Notes under the pieces: generated by a model
Database searches by the model: none
What the model saw: the letters and a program-made list of their open reading frames with translations, nothing else
What the model was told of the DNA's origin: nothing
Made by a program: the position numbers and the translations under genes
Assembly (NCBI RefSeq): GCF_036242395.1
Contig: NZ_CP108458.1
Span: 7,502,001-7,566,000, forward strand
Direction: 5' to 3'
Source: Kitasatospora sp. NBC_01266
GTDB taxonomy: Bacteria > Actinomycetota > Actinomycetes > Streptomycetales > Streptomycetaceae
DNA: 64,000 bases
Part shown: positions 1 to 8,001 of the stretch, in pieces
How positions within the stretch are numbered: the stretch's first letter is position 1
Layout: each line of letters opens with the position of its first letter

Positions 1-530
1 ATCGAGCAGTGGTACGCGTCGCAGATGGTGTAGGAGTCGGCCAGCGCGTAGTGGAACGGGATGTCCGAGCGGGTCATGTACCCCATCGTGCGGTTCGAGC
101 CCTTGGCCGCGATCCAGGAGTCCATCTTGCCGTTGTTCCAGGCCTGGTGCTGGGTGGACCAGGAGTGGTCGAGCGAGCCGTCGCACTGCGCCAGCGTCTC
201 GCCGGAGCTGCCCCACCACCAGGTGCTGGTGGCGCTGAGCTGCCACGGGTACTGGGTGCCGCTGCCGTTGGGCTGGTTGAAGACGCTGTTGCCGCCCGCG
301 AGCTGGATGGTCGACTTGTCGCCGAAGCCGCGCACACCCTTCAGCGAGCCGAAGTAGTGGTCGAAGCTGCGGTTCTCCTGCATCAGCACGACGACGTGCT
401 TGACGTCGGTGATCGTCCCGGTGGTCGCGGCGGAGGCGCGGGTCGCGAGGCCGGGGAGGGCGTCCAGTCCCACGGCCGCGCCGAGCGCGGCGGCGGAACC
501 GAGGAAGGTGCGGCGGGTCACGGGGGACAC
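1..530 (-). CDS. Phospholipase C-type phosphoesterase, Tat-secreted, 3' end outside window
   Basis: Only the first 176 or so codons are present; the gene runs off the left edge. Reading down from GTG 530 gives a twin-arginine leader (TRRTFLGSAAALGAAVGL), then the family's N-terminal block HVVVLMQENRSFDHYFG and a second conserved block around QHQAWNNGKMDSW. These belong to the phosphoesterase family (PF04185) of bacterial non-haemolytic phospholipases C, which hydrolyse phospholipids outside the cell after Tat export. GGAGG lies seven bases upstream of GTG 530, which decides the start; GTG 521 is an in-frame alternative. The gene at 17843-19285 is a paralogue with the same blocks. Family assignment is firm; the substrate is unknown. 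Confidence 0.9.
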   Translation of the reverse strand, partial: MSPVTRRTFLGSAAALGAAVGLDALPGLATRASAATTGTITDVKHVVVLMQENRSFDHYFGSLKGVRGFGDKSTIQLAGGNSVFNQPNGSGTQYPWQLSATSTWWWGSSGETLAQCDGSLDHSWSTQHQAWNNGKMDSWIAAKGSNRTMGYMTRSDIPFHYALADSYTICDAYHCS

Positions 531-592
531 GTGGGGCCTCCAAAAGCGGTACAGACAACTTCCGACGGGGGGACTGTGGGGCAGCCAGATGT

Positions 593-606
593 CTACCGGC
601 CGGTAG
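593..606. promoter_or_regulatory. 14-bp perfect palindrome, candidate operator
   Basis: The sequence CTACCGGCCGGTAG is its own reverse complement. It lies about 63 bases upstream of the phospholipase start at 530. Uninterrupted palindromes of this type are common operators of TetR-family repressors. A weak TetR-like C-terminal remnant lies just beyond it (654-887). The operator role is inference. Confidence 0.4.
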
Positions 607-653
607 CAAGGTAGCGGCTAGATGCACCGAAGTGAACGGTTGGCGCTGCCCTG

Positions 654-887
654 TCAGCAACAGGCACCTTCCACCGCTTTGCCCCGTCCCGCCGCGAGGC
701 CCTCCCGTAGCTCCGCTGTCGGGGGTCGGCCGTCCGCTACGCGGGCACCGCCGACCGCGCCGGTAAGCAGGATGCCCTGGTCCAGGCCCAGGCCGGTGAA
801 GACCGAGAGCAGGGTGGCGATCGCCGTTGTCGCGGTGGTAGAGGCAGGTGGCACCGTCGCCGGTTTGCCAGCCGCGTCAATAGGCCG
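654..887 (-). pseudogene. Possible remnant of a TetR-family C-terminal domain
   Basis: An open frame between stops at 888 and 654 on the minus strand reads TTAIATLLSVFTGLGLDQG and then a low-information tail. The first block resembles the last regulatory helix of TetR-family proteins (LLxxxxGLxLxx). No helix-turn-helix sequence, start or ribosome site precedes it, and a stop closes the frame upstream. It may be the tail of a deleted regulator or a chance open frame. The region 606-961 shows nothing else coding. Confidence 0.22.
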
Positions 888-961
888 TCAGCTGAGCTAC
901 GTTCTTCCCGGGCGGACCGTGCGCCCGCCGCCATCCACTCATCATCCGTTCACATGCATGA

Positions 962-1639
962 ATGCGAGTCCGTATGACTGAAGCCCTGGGCACCCCCCGT
1001 ACCGTCCTGCTCACCGGCGCGGCCGGCGGCGTCGGCACGTTCCTGCGCGAGAGCCTGCCGGGGTACGGCTACGAGCTGCGGCTGTTCGACAAGGCGCCGA
1101 TCCCGGGTGAGCCGCAGGCCGTCACCGCCGACCTCGCGGACGCCGGGGCGCTGGCCGCCGCCATGACCGGAGTCGACGCCGTGGTCCACCTGGCCGGCCT
1201 CGCGCTCGAGGCGCCGTTCCCCGACATCCTGACCGCCAACATCGAGGGCACCTTGTACGGCCTCTCCAAGTGCTTCGGCGAGGACCTGGCCGCGCTCTAC
1301 GCCGACAAGCACGGCATCACCACCGTCTCGCTGCGGATCGGCTCCTGCTACGCCGAACCGCGTACGGTGCGGATGCTCGCCACCTGGCTCAGCCCCGCCG
1401 ACTGCGCCCGGCTGGTCCACGCGGCCATCGGCGCCGAACTCTCCGGCCACCACGTGGTGTACGGGATCTCGGCCAACACCCGGGGCTGGTGGGACCTGGA
1501 GCCGGGGCACCGGCTGCTCGGGTACCGGCCGCAGGACGACGCGGAGGTGTACGCCGCGAAGCTGCTCGCCGCGCAGGGCGAACTGGCGGCGGAGGATCCG
1601 GAGTTCCGCTACCTCGGGGGCGCGTTCACCACCTTCTGA
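962..1639 (+). CDS. NAD-dependent epimerase/uronate dehydrogenase-like protein with internal deletion
   Basis: The protein (225 aa; ATG 962 or ATG 974) is an extended-SDR enzyme. It has the NAD-binding block LLTGAAGGVGTFLRE, the acidic ADL motif, VVHLAG, YGLSKCFGEDLA (the YxxxK pair) and the conserved end blocks LSPADCARLVHAA, YGISANTRGWWDL and GYRPQDDAEVY. Full-length relatives are about 265-275 aa and carry about 45 residues between NIEGT and LYGLSK, including the beta-strand and the SSNHAVGF block with the catalytic Ser. Here NIEGT joins LYGLSK directly near base 1255, in frame. Two of three catalytic residues remain but the Ser is gone, so the enzyme is probably inactive or altered. No clear ribosome site is visible. 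The tail is also slightly short. Confidence 0.8.
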   Translation: MRVRMTEALGTPRTVLLTGAAGGVGTFLRESLPGYGYELRLFDKAPIPGEPQAVTADLADAGALAAAMTGVDAVVHLAGLALEAPFPDILTANIEGTLYGLSKCFGEDLAALYADKHGITTVSLRIGSCYAEPRTVRMLATWLSPADCARLVHAAIGAELSGHHVVYGISANTRGWWDLEPGHRLLGYRPQDDAEVYAAKLLAAQGELAAEDPEFRYLGGAFTTF

Positions 1640-1825
1640 CGGTGCGCCGCAGCGGCGCGAGACGTGCCAACGGGTGAATCGGGCGGGCGCGCCCGTAACC
1701 CGGCGCCGCACGGCGGGGTTGATCCGGCGATGAACTGCCACGGCTCCCGACCCGCGCCCGCTGACCCCCGTGAGAGCTGGCGCCTGCACCCGGGCCCACC
1801 GCAGCCCTGCCTCGGGGAGGAACTG

Positions 1826-2038
1826 GTGGCCGGGTGGCCGGGCGCCGAGAGTTCCGACACCCTGTGCAGCGACCTCGGCGCGGCCTCCTGGGCCGAGTTG
1901 GCCACCGCCCTTGCCGACGCCCGGGTGCCGCTGGAGGTGGGCGATGTGGCGGCCCTGCGCTGCCTGGTCAAACTCGAACCGGAGCTGGTCAGTACGATCG
2001 TGCGCTGGCTGCGCACCGCCCGCCCGGCCGCGGCCTGA
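1826..2038 (+). CDS. Small hypothetical protein (70 aa)
   Basis: GTG 1826 is preceded by GGGGAGG (1814-1820) at five bases, a strong ribosome site, and opens a 70-residue frame ending at TGA 2038. The predicted protein is mostly helical (ASWAELATALADARVPL, DVAALRCLVKLEPELV, TIVRWLRTA) and contains two Cys. I do not recognise a family. The frame also extends upstream to 1664, but that part is Pro/Arg-rich and lacks a ribosome site. The gene stands alone between the epimerase and the end of lutC. Confidence 0.5.
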   Translation: MAGWPGAESSDTLCSDLGAASWAELATALADARVPLEVGDVAALRCLVKLEPELVSTIVRWLRTARPAAA

Positions 2039-2102
2039 AGCGCGGTTCGAAAGCCCGTCCGGGAGGGGCACCCGCCATCGCCCGGGCTCAGCCCGTCGCG
2101 GC

Positions 2103-2741
2103 TCACCCCGCTCCCGTGACGATGACCACGTCCAGCGTGCGCGGCCCGTGCACGCCCTCCACCCGGTCGAGTTCGATGTCGCTGGTGGCCGAGGGACCGG
2201 AGACGAAGGTCAACGGGCGTTTCGGGTCGAGCCGTTCCAGCGCCTCCGGCAGGTCGCCGACCACCTGCTCCGCGCGCAGTACGCACAGGTGGTAGTCCGG
2301 CAGCAGCGTCAGCGCGCGGCGGCCCTGGCCCGCTCCGCCGTCCAGCACCAGGGTGCCGGTCTCCGCGATGCCGAGCACGGCGGTGGACAACACGGCGTCG
2401 GAGGCGTCGAGCTGACTGACCGTCAGCACGGGCTGGTCGGACAGCACGGTGAACGCGCCGACCGGGAGCCAGTCGGCCGGGAACCCCTCGGGCACCACCA
2501 CCTGCCGGGCGCCGCGCTCGGCCAGGGTCGCGGCGAGCGCCGCCGGCAGGTCCGGCTCGGGGACCCGGCGGACCCTGGCCCGGTAGTCGGCCACCCGTTC
2601 GGCGAACCGGCCGACCACGTCCGTCCCGGCGTGGCTGCGCCGGTAGTCGCGTGGCACCGGGACGTCCTCGGGCCGCTCGTCGCCCGGGACGTCCGCGAGC
2701 GCGGCGCGGATCCGGTCCAGCATCGTCTCGCGGCTGCTCAT
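2103..2741 (-). CDS. lutC: Lactate utilization protein C (LutC/YkgG family)
   Basis: This 212-residue LUD-domain protein is the third subunit of the LutABC L-lactate dehydrogenase, which oxidises lactate to pyruvate using iron-sulfur clusters instead of flavin. Family landmarks are the N-terminal MSSRETMLDRIRAAL helix, the VLSTAVLGIAETGTLVLDGG block and LTLLPDYHLCVLRAEQVV. ATG 2741 is chosen because it overlaps the lutB stop in an ATGA junction and has GAGGAG upstream; an earlier ATG at 2774 lies inside lutB. The order lutA-lutB-lutC with 4-base overlaps indicates one translationally coupled operon. Family assignment is firm. Confidence 0.93.
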   Translation of the reverse strand: MSSRETMLDRIRAALADVPGDERPEDVPVPRDYRRSHAGTDVVGRFAERVADYRARVRRVPEPDLPAALAATLAERGARQVVVPEGFPADWLPVGAFTVLSDQPVLTVSQLDASDAVLSTAVLGIAETGTLVLDGGAGQGRRALTLLPDYHLCVLRAEQVVGDLPEALERLDPKRPLTFVSGPSATSDIELDRVEGVHGPRTLDVVIVTGAG

Positions 2742-4207
2742 CGGCCGGTCTCCTCGGGGTGGGTCCGCTGCCACCAGGCGCGGAAGGACTCGGCCGGCGG
2801 CACCGGCAGGTCGCGGGTGTCGGACCAGGCGTGGAACGGTCCGGGCAGCGGGCCGATCCTGCCGCCGCGGGCGAGCAGCCGGCCGCCCAGCGCGCCGGCC
2901 TTCTGGGCCATCGCCAGGCGGCCCGGCGAGGCCAGCACCTGGCCCGCCGCCCGGATCAGCAGCGACTCCGCGGTGGGCACGGTCCGGCCGCGCTCGGCGT
3001 CCACCGCCCTGGCCCGCAGGTGCACCAGCACCTCGGGGATGTTGATCTTCACGGGGCAGGCGTCGTAGCAGGCCCCGCAGAGGGTGGAGGCGAAGGGCAG
3101 CGAGTCGGCGTGTCCGGGGCCGGCCAGCTGCGGGGTCAGGATGGCGCCGATCGGTCCGGGGTAGACCGAGCCGTACGCGTGGCCGCCGACCCGCTCGTAG
3201 ACGGGGCAGACGTTCAGGCAGGCCGAGCAGCGGATGCAGCCGAGCGCCTGGCGGCCGACCTGGTCGGCCAGCGTGGCGGTGCGGCCGTTGTCCAGCAGCA
3301 CCAGATGGAAGCTTGACGGACCGTCACCTCGGTGAACGCCCGTCCAGGCCGAGGTGTAGGGGTTCATCCGCTCGCCGGTCGAGGAGCGCGGCAGCAGTTG
3401 GAGGAAGACCTCCAGGTCGGCGAAGCGGGGCAGTACCTTCTCGATGCCCATCACCGTGATCAGGGTGTCCGGCAGGGTCAGGCACATCCGCCCGTTGCCC
3501 TCGGACTCCACCACCAGCACCGTGCCGGTCTCGGCCACCGCGAAGTTGGCGCCGGAGACGGCGACCTTGGCGCGCAGGAACTTCTGCCGCAGGTGCAGCC
3601 GGGCCGCCTCGGCCAACGCGCTCGGCTCGTCGGTCAGTTCGGCGGGTGCGTCGGCCATTCTGGTGCGGAAGATCTCGCGGATCTCGGACCGGTTGCGGTG
3701 GATCGCGGGCACCAGGATGTGCGAGGGGCGGTCGTCGGCCAACTGCACGATCAGCTCGGCGAGATCGGTCTCGTGGGCGGTGATGCCCTCGGCGGCCAGC
3801 GCCTCGTTGAGCCCGATCTCCTGGGTGGCCATCGACTTGACCTTGACCACCTCGCGCTCCCCGGTGGCCTTCACCAGGTCGGCGACGATCCGGTTGGCCT
3901 CGGCCGCGTCGGCGGCCCAGTGCACGGTGCCGCCGGCGGCGGTGACCGAGGCCTCCAACTGCTGGAGGTAGAAGTCGAGATGGCGCAGCGTGCGGAGCTT
4001 CAGCGCGGCCGCGCTCTCCCGCAGCGCCTCCCAGTCGTCGAGTTCGGCGGCCAGCCGCAGCCGCTTCTCGCGGATCGTCCCGGTCGCCTTGCGCAGGTTG
4101 CGGCGCAGCTGGGTGTCGGCCAGCGCCGTCTTCGCGGCCTGCGGGAAGGCCGGGGTGCCGAGCCAGACCAGTCCGTCGCCCGTGCTGCCGCTCTGCTGGG
4201 TGCTCAT
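2738..4207 (-). CDS. lutB: Lactate utilization protein B, iron-sulfur subunit
   Basis: This is the 489-residue LutB subunit. An N-terminal LUD domain (about residues 70-300, with VVKVKSMATQEIGLNEAL and AVAETGTVLVVESEGNGR) is followed by a ferredoxin-like region with two 4Fe-4S motifs: CIRCSACLNVCP near residue 321 and CGACYDACP near residue 375. It passes electrons from lactate oxidation toward the quinone pool with LutA and LutC. The ATG at 4207 overlaps the lutA TGA (ATGA) and its own stop overlaps the lutC start, so expression is coupled. Length and motif order are as usual for the family. Confidence 0.95.
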   Translation of the reverse strand: MSTQQSGSTGDGLVWLGTPAFPQAAKTALADTQLRRNLRKATGTIREKRLRLAAELDDWEALRESAAALKLRTLRHLDFYLQQLEASVTAAGGTVHWAADAAEANRIVADLVKATGEREVVKVKSMATQEIGLNEALAAEGITAHETDLAELIVQLADDRPSHILVPAIHRNRSEIREIFRTRMADAPAELTDEPSALAEAARLHLRQKFLRAKVAVSGANFAVAETGTVLVVESEGNGRMCLTLPDTLITVMGIEKVLPRFADLEVFLQLLPRSSTGERMNPYTSAWTGVHRGDGPSSFHLVLLDNGRTATLADQVGRQALGCIRCSACLNVCPVYERVGGHAYGSVYPGPIGAILTPQLAGPGHADSLPFASTLCGACYDACPVKINIPEVLVHLRARAVDAERGRTVPTAESLLIRAAGQVLASPGRLAMAQKAGALGGRLLARGGRIGPLPGPFHAWSDTRDLPVPPAESFRAWWQRTHPEETGR

Positions 4208-4938
4208 CGGGCGCCGCCTTCGGTCGAGGCCAGGATCTCGGCCAGGTGCACGGTGCGCACGCCGGTGCGCAGCCGGCCCAGGCCGCCGCCGATGTGCAGC
4301 AGGCAGGAGTTGTCGCCGGCGGTGAGCACCTCGGCCCGGGTGTCCAGCACCCGGCGCATCTTGTCGGCCAGCATCGCGGCCGAGACGTCCGGGTTCTTCA
4401 CCGCGAAGGTGCCGCCGAAGCCGCAGCACTCCTCGGCGGCCGGCAGCTCCACCAGCTCGATCCCCTTGACCGCGCGCAGCAGCCGCAGCGGCCGGTCGCC
4501 CACCCGCAGCATCCGCAGCGAGTGGCAGGTGGGGTGGTAGGTGACCCGGTGCGGGTAGCAGGCGCCGACGTCGGTCACCCCGAGCACGTCCACCAGGAAC
4601 TCCGACAGCTCGTACACCTTCGGCGCGACCTCCCCGACCGCCCGGCGCAGACCGGGATCGTCGCTGGCGAGCAGCGGGTGGTGCTCGCGCACCATGCCGG
4701 CGCAGGAGCCCGAGGGGGTGACCACGGCGTCGTAGCCGGCGAAGGCTTCGGCGAACCGGCGGACCAGCGGCAGCGCCTCGGGGCGGTAGCCGGTGTTGAA
4801 CTGCGGCTGTCCGCAGCAGGTCTGCCCGAGCGGGAAGTCGACCCGGTGGCCGAGCCGTTCCAGCAGCCGCACCACCGCCCGGCCGGTCTCGGGGAAGAGC
4901 GTGTCGTTGAAGCAGGTGATGAACAGGGCTACCCGCAT
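4204..4938 (-). CDS. lutA: Lactate utilization protein A, (Fe-S)-binding subunit with two CCG domains
   Basis: This 244-residue protein carries two cysteine-rich CCG domains typical of LutA and GlpC/HdrB-like subunits: TCFNDTLFP with QTCCGQPQFNTGY in the first half, and TYHPTCHSLRML with EECCGFGGTFAVKNPD in the second. It heads the lactate operon. GGAGGG lies four bases before ATG 4938, and this ribosome site sits beside the start of the divergent broken TetR gene (ATG 4954). No GntR/LldR regulator, the usual partner of lut operons, is visible nearby. The only adjacent regulator is the damaged TetR, so control of the operon may be lost. Confidence 0.95.
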   Translation of the reverse strand: MRVALFITCFNDTLFPETGRAVVRLLERLGHRVDFPLGQTCCGQPQFNTGYRPEALPLVRRFAEAFAGYDAVVTPSGSCAGMVREHHPLLASDDPGLRRAVGEVAPKVYELSEFLVDVLGVTDVGACYPHRVTYHPTCHSLRMLRVGDRPLRLLRAVKGIELVELPAAEECCGFGGTFAVKNPDVSAAMLADKMRRVLDTRAEVLTAGDNSCLLHIGGGLGRLRTGVRTVHLAEILASTEGGAR

Positions 4939-4953
4939 GCCCCCTCCGTTCGC

Positions 4954-5516
4954 ATGAGCACTCCGTCCCCGGATCCAGCAGGTGCGCCGGCGGCAGGCTG
5001 GCGGCGCGCAGATCCTCCCACAAGGACGCCCTGCTCGACGGCCTGGTCGAACGGGTGCTCGCGGACGTCGCCCCGTTTGCCGAGGCCACCTCGTGGCAGC
5101 CCGCGCTGGACGCCTACGCGCGGTCGCTGCGGGCCGCCCTGCTGCGCCACTCCGGCGTCCTGCCCCTGCTGGCGACCCGTCCAGCCGCCACGCCGGAGAC
5201 CCTGCGGATGGTCGAGCGCGGGCTCGGTGTGATGCGCGCGGCGGGTTTCCCGCTCGGCCGGGCGCTGGACGCGATCAACTCGCTGACCCTGTTCGTGCTG
5301 GCCCATGCCGCCTCCGAGGTCCGGACGGCGCCGGTCAACGAGGCCGAGGGCGCCGGGTCCACGGCCTTCCTGGCCGCTCTCGCCCCCGAGGAGTTCCCGC
5401 TGCTCGCCGAGGCCGCCGGCAGCGGCCAGGGGACGGACGACGAGGAGCGGTTCGCCTTCGCGCTCGACGCGCTGCTCACCGGCTTCGCCGCCTGGCTGCG
5501 GAGCGACCAGGGGTAG
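4954..5516 (+). pseudogene. TetR-family regulator lacking its helix-turn-helix domain, frameshifted
   Basis: ATG 4954 opens a typical Pro-rich N-terminus (MSTPSPDPAGAPAAG), but about 45-50 codons that should encode the helix-turn-helix are absent. The sequence then passes, in a different frame (about 5010 onward), into HKDALLDGLVERVLADVAPF and a complete TetR_C_1-type ligand-binding domain ending at TAG 5516 (LLATRPAATPETLRMVERGL, DALLTGFAAWLRS). The DNA-binding half is therefore deleted with a frame change. A shortened product could start at a GTG near 5058 but could not bind DNA through the normal domain. It faces lutA with a 15-base gap, so it was probably the local repressor of itself or of the lut operon (inference). 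Confidence 0.8.
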
Positions 5517-5587
5517 TCCGGGCAGGGCGCGACCGGACCTTCCGGGTGGCGGATCCGCGGGCGGCGGGACGGACTTTGTAAGAGTCC

Positions 5588-5619
5588 TTGACAGTAGAAC
5601 GTCAGGAAGCTTTCCTAAC
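5588..5619 (+). promoter_or_regulatory. Promoter with overlapping inverted-repeat operator for the GH8 gene
   Basis: TTGACA at 5588-5593 is a consensus -35 box. The spacer and -10 area are covered by the imperfect palindrome GTCAGGAAGCTTTCCTAAC (5601-5619), with arms GTyAGGAA and TTCCTrAC. Palindromes close to this one recur in front of secreted glycoside hydrolase genes of Streptomyces, where ROK-type repressors such as the chitosanase regulator CsnR bind (from memory). Its position over the promoter suits a repressor. The start codon is 157 bases downstream, so the leader would be long. Confidence 0.5.
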
Positions 5620-5775
5620 GAATCAGCGTCAACCCGCTTTCCGTGCACGGGAGATCGCGTGTTCCCCGGCAGGACCGCACTGCTCGGCGCGGCCCCTCCC
5701 GCAGCACCGGATCGACCTGACCGCCCGCCTCTTCCCCCGGAGGCAGGGCCGGATTCCCTCACAAAGGAGTTCCGC

Positions 5776-7893
5776 GTGCGAAATCGCTGGACGAGACCGC
5801 TGGCGTCGGTCGTGACGGGGTGCCTGATCGGGCTCTCCGTCACCGCGCTGGCCACCGCGCCCGCCCAGGCCGCCACCGCCCCCAGCCACCCGTTCCCGAC
5901 CCATGTGACCTACCAGGTCGGCGTCATGCCCTCGGCGTCCCAGAGCGCGCGGGACGCCGCGGTGGAGAAGCAGTACAACTCCTGGAAGTCGACCTACCTG
6001 GTGCACGGTTGCGCGAGCAACGAGTACTACGTCTCCACCAAGGGCGACAGCGACGCCACCAACAACGGCCCGGTCTCCGAGGGCCAGGGCTACGGCATGA
6101 ACATCGTGCCGCTGATGGCGGGCTACGACCCCAACGCGCAGAGCGAGTTCAACGGACTGTGGCAGCTGGTCAAGGACCACGAGGACCAGTACGGCCTGAT
6201 GCAGTGGCAGTTGGACGGCAAGAGCTGCCAGTACTACAGCGGTGGTACCCCGGACGCGGCCACCGACGGCGACCTGGACATCGGCTACGGCCTGATCCTG
6301 GCCGACGAGCAGTGGGGCGGCTACAGCGCCGACGCGCAGCAGTGGTTGTCGGCGATCTACGCTCACGACGTGGCCCCGGACGGGCACTTGAAGTGCGAGG
6401 ACGACGGGCCGAACACCGACACCCGCCCGTCCGACCAGATGCTCGACCACCTGCGCGCGTTCGCCGCGTACGACACTTCGCACGACTGGAGCAAGGTGAT
6501 CCAGCGCACCGAGGCGCTGGACAACGAGTTCACCGCCGCGTACTCCCCGAGCGGCGGCCTGCTCTCCGACTTCGTGGTCAACGCCGACACGACCAGCCCG
6601 AAGCCGGCGCCCGCCGACTACCAGGAGGACCAGCCGGACAACATCGTCGGCTACAACTCCATCCGGGTGCCCTGGCACCTGGGCACCGACGCGCTGCTCA
6701 ACGGCAGTTCGACCGCCGCGACCGAGCTCGCCCTGGCCAAGAAGGAGAGCGCCTGCCTGAAGGGCGAGTCGGGCGGCAACCCGCAGAACGTCTATCCGCA
6801 CACCAACCTGAACTGCACGCCGTACTCGACCTCCGACCAGGCCGAGGAGGCCGGCGACGCGGTCGGCCCGGCGGCGATGGCGTCGGGCGACCAGGCGTGG
6901 ACCGACGCGATCTGGAACTACCTGCCCACCAACCCGTTCGGCGACGGCTACTACGGCGAGACCATCAAGACCCTGGTCTACCTCGTGATGGCCGGTGACT
7001 ACTGGAGCCCGGCGAGCGGCACCGCGCCCACCAGCGACTTCTCGCTCTCGGCCGCGCCGGCCAGCGGTTCGGTGGCGGCGGGCTCGGGCGTGAGCGTGAC
7101 CGTCGACACGGCGGTCACCGCGGGCAGCGCCGAGTCGGTGGCGTTGACGGCGTCGGGTCTGCCGTCGGGCGCGAGCGCGTCCTTCAGTCCGTCGTCGGTG
7201 ACGGCGGGTGGTTCGGCCACGCTGTCGATCGCGACCTCGGCCGGTACGCCGGCGGGGAGTTATCCGATCACCATCACCGGTACGGGCGGCTCCGGCTCCC
7301 ACACCGCGACCTACACCCTCACCGTGTCCGGTTCGGGGGGCGGTGGTTGCACGTCGGCGCAGCTGCTGGGTGATCCGGGGTTCGAGAACGGGGCGAACGC
7401 GGCGCCGTGGGTCCAGACGTCCGGGGTGGGTTCGGCGCCGGTGAACAACGACACGGCGGATGAGCCCGCGCATTCGGGTAGTTGGGACGCGTGGCTGGAC
7501 GGCAACTCGAAGGCGGACACGGACACGGTGTCGCAGACCGTGAGCATTCCGGCGGGCTGCACGGCGACGCTCTCCTACTGGTTGCACATCGACACCACCG
7601 AGAACACCAGCACGGCCAAGCCGGACACGATGAGCGTGCAGCTGCTGGGCGGCAGCGGCAACGTGCTGGAGACGGTGGCCGGTTACTCCAACCTGAACAA
7701 GAACACCGGCTACGCGCAGCACACCGCCGATGTCTCGGCCTACGCGGGGCAGACGGTGACGCTGCGGTTCACCGGTACCGAGACCGACGCCAACGGCGGC
7801 ACCACCAGCTTCGTGATCGATGACACCGCCCTCAACGTCTCCGGTGGCTCCGGCACCCACACCGCCGGCTACCCGCTGACCGTCAGCGGGTAG
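5776..7893 (+). CDS. Secreted glycoside hydrolase family 8 enzyme with C-terminal Ig-like and binding domains
   Basis: GTG 5776 follows AAGGAG at six bases. The 705-residue product has a Sec signal (about residues 1-33) and a GH8 catalytic domain (about 40-415) with SEGQGYGMNIVPLMAGYD, where Glu102 is the expected general acid, and ATDGDLDIGYGLILA, the Asp-rich family motif. GH8 enzymes cut beta-1,4-glucan, chitosan or xylan; which one cannot be read here, although lineages annotated as GH8 in Streptomyces are often endoglucanases or chitosanases. A Ser/Thr-rich Ig-like domain (about 419-520), a Gly linker and a jelly-roll-like module (about 525-692, LLGDPGFENG to VIDDTALNV) follow. The last residues (GTHTAGYPLTVSG) echo the end of the Ig-like domain (GSHTATYTLTVSG), suggesting a partial repeat of that unit. 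Confidence 0.9.
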   Translation: MRNRWTRPLASVVTGCLIGLSVTALATAPAQAATAPSHPFPTHVTYQVGVMPSASQSARDAAVEKQYNSWKSTYLVHGCASNEYYVSTKGDSDATNNGPVSEGQGYGMNIVPLMAGYDPNAQSEFNGLWQLVKDHEDQYGLMQWQLDGKSCQYYSGGTPDAATDGDLDIGYGLILADEQWGGYSADAQQWLSAIYAHDVAPDGHLKCEDDGPNTDTRPSDQMLDHLRAFAAYDTSHDWSKVIQRTEALDNEFTAAYSPSGGLLSDFVVNADTTSPKPAPADYQEDQPDNIVGYNSIRVPWHLGTDALLNGSSTAATELALAKKESACLKGESGGNPQNVYPHTNLNCTPYSTSDQAEEAGDAVGPAAMASGDQAWTDAIWNYLPTNPFGDGYYGETIKTLVYLVMAGDYWSPASGTAPTSDFSLSAAPASGSVAAGSGVSVTVDTAVTAGSAESVALTASGLPSGASASFSPSSVTAGGSATLSIATSAGTPAGSYPITITGTGGSGSHTATYTLTVSGSGGGGCTSAQLLGDPGFENGANAAPWVQTSGVGSAPVNNDTADEPAHSGSWDAWLDGNSKADTDTVSQTVSIPAGCTATLSYWLHIDTTENTSTAKPDTMSVQLLGGSGNVLETVAGYSNLNKNTGYAQHTADVSAYAGQTVTLRFTGTETDANGGTTSFVIDDTALNVSGGSGTHTAGYPLTVSG

Positions 7894-7906
7894 CCGGGGG
7901 CAGCAC

Positions 7907-7953
7907 CCGGCAGGCCCGGCCCGGCGTGCGGCACGCCGGGCCGGGCCTGCCGG
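7907..7953. terminator. Bidirectional hairpin terminator, 23-bp perfect stem
   Basis: Bases 7907-7929 are the exact reverse complement of 7931-7953, so the transcript folds into a GC-only stem with a minimal loop. It lies 14 bases after the GH8 stop and 49 bases past the stop of the convergent zinc-binding lipoprotein gene, so it can end both transcripts. No U-tract follows, as is common in Streptomyces. Confidence 0.85.
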
Positions 7954-8001
7954 CAACTCCGCACTCATGAGCCGCAGTCCGCGGCGCAGGTCAGTTGCCG
8001 G

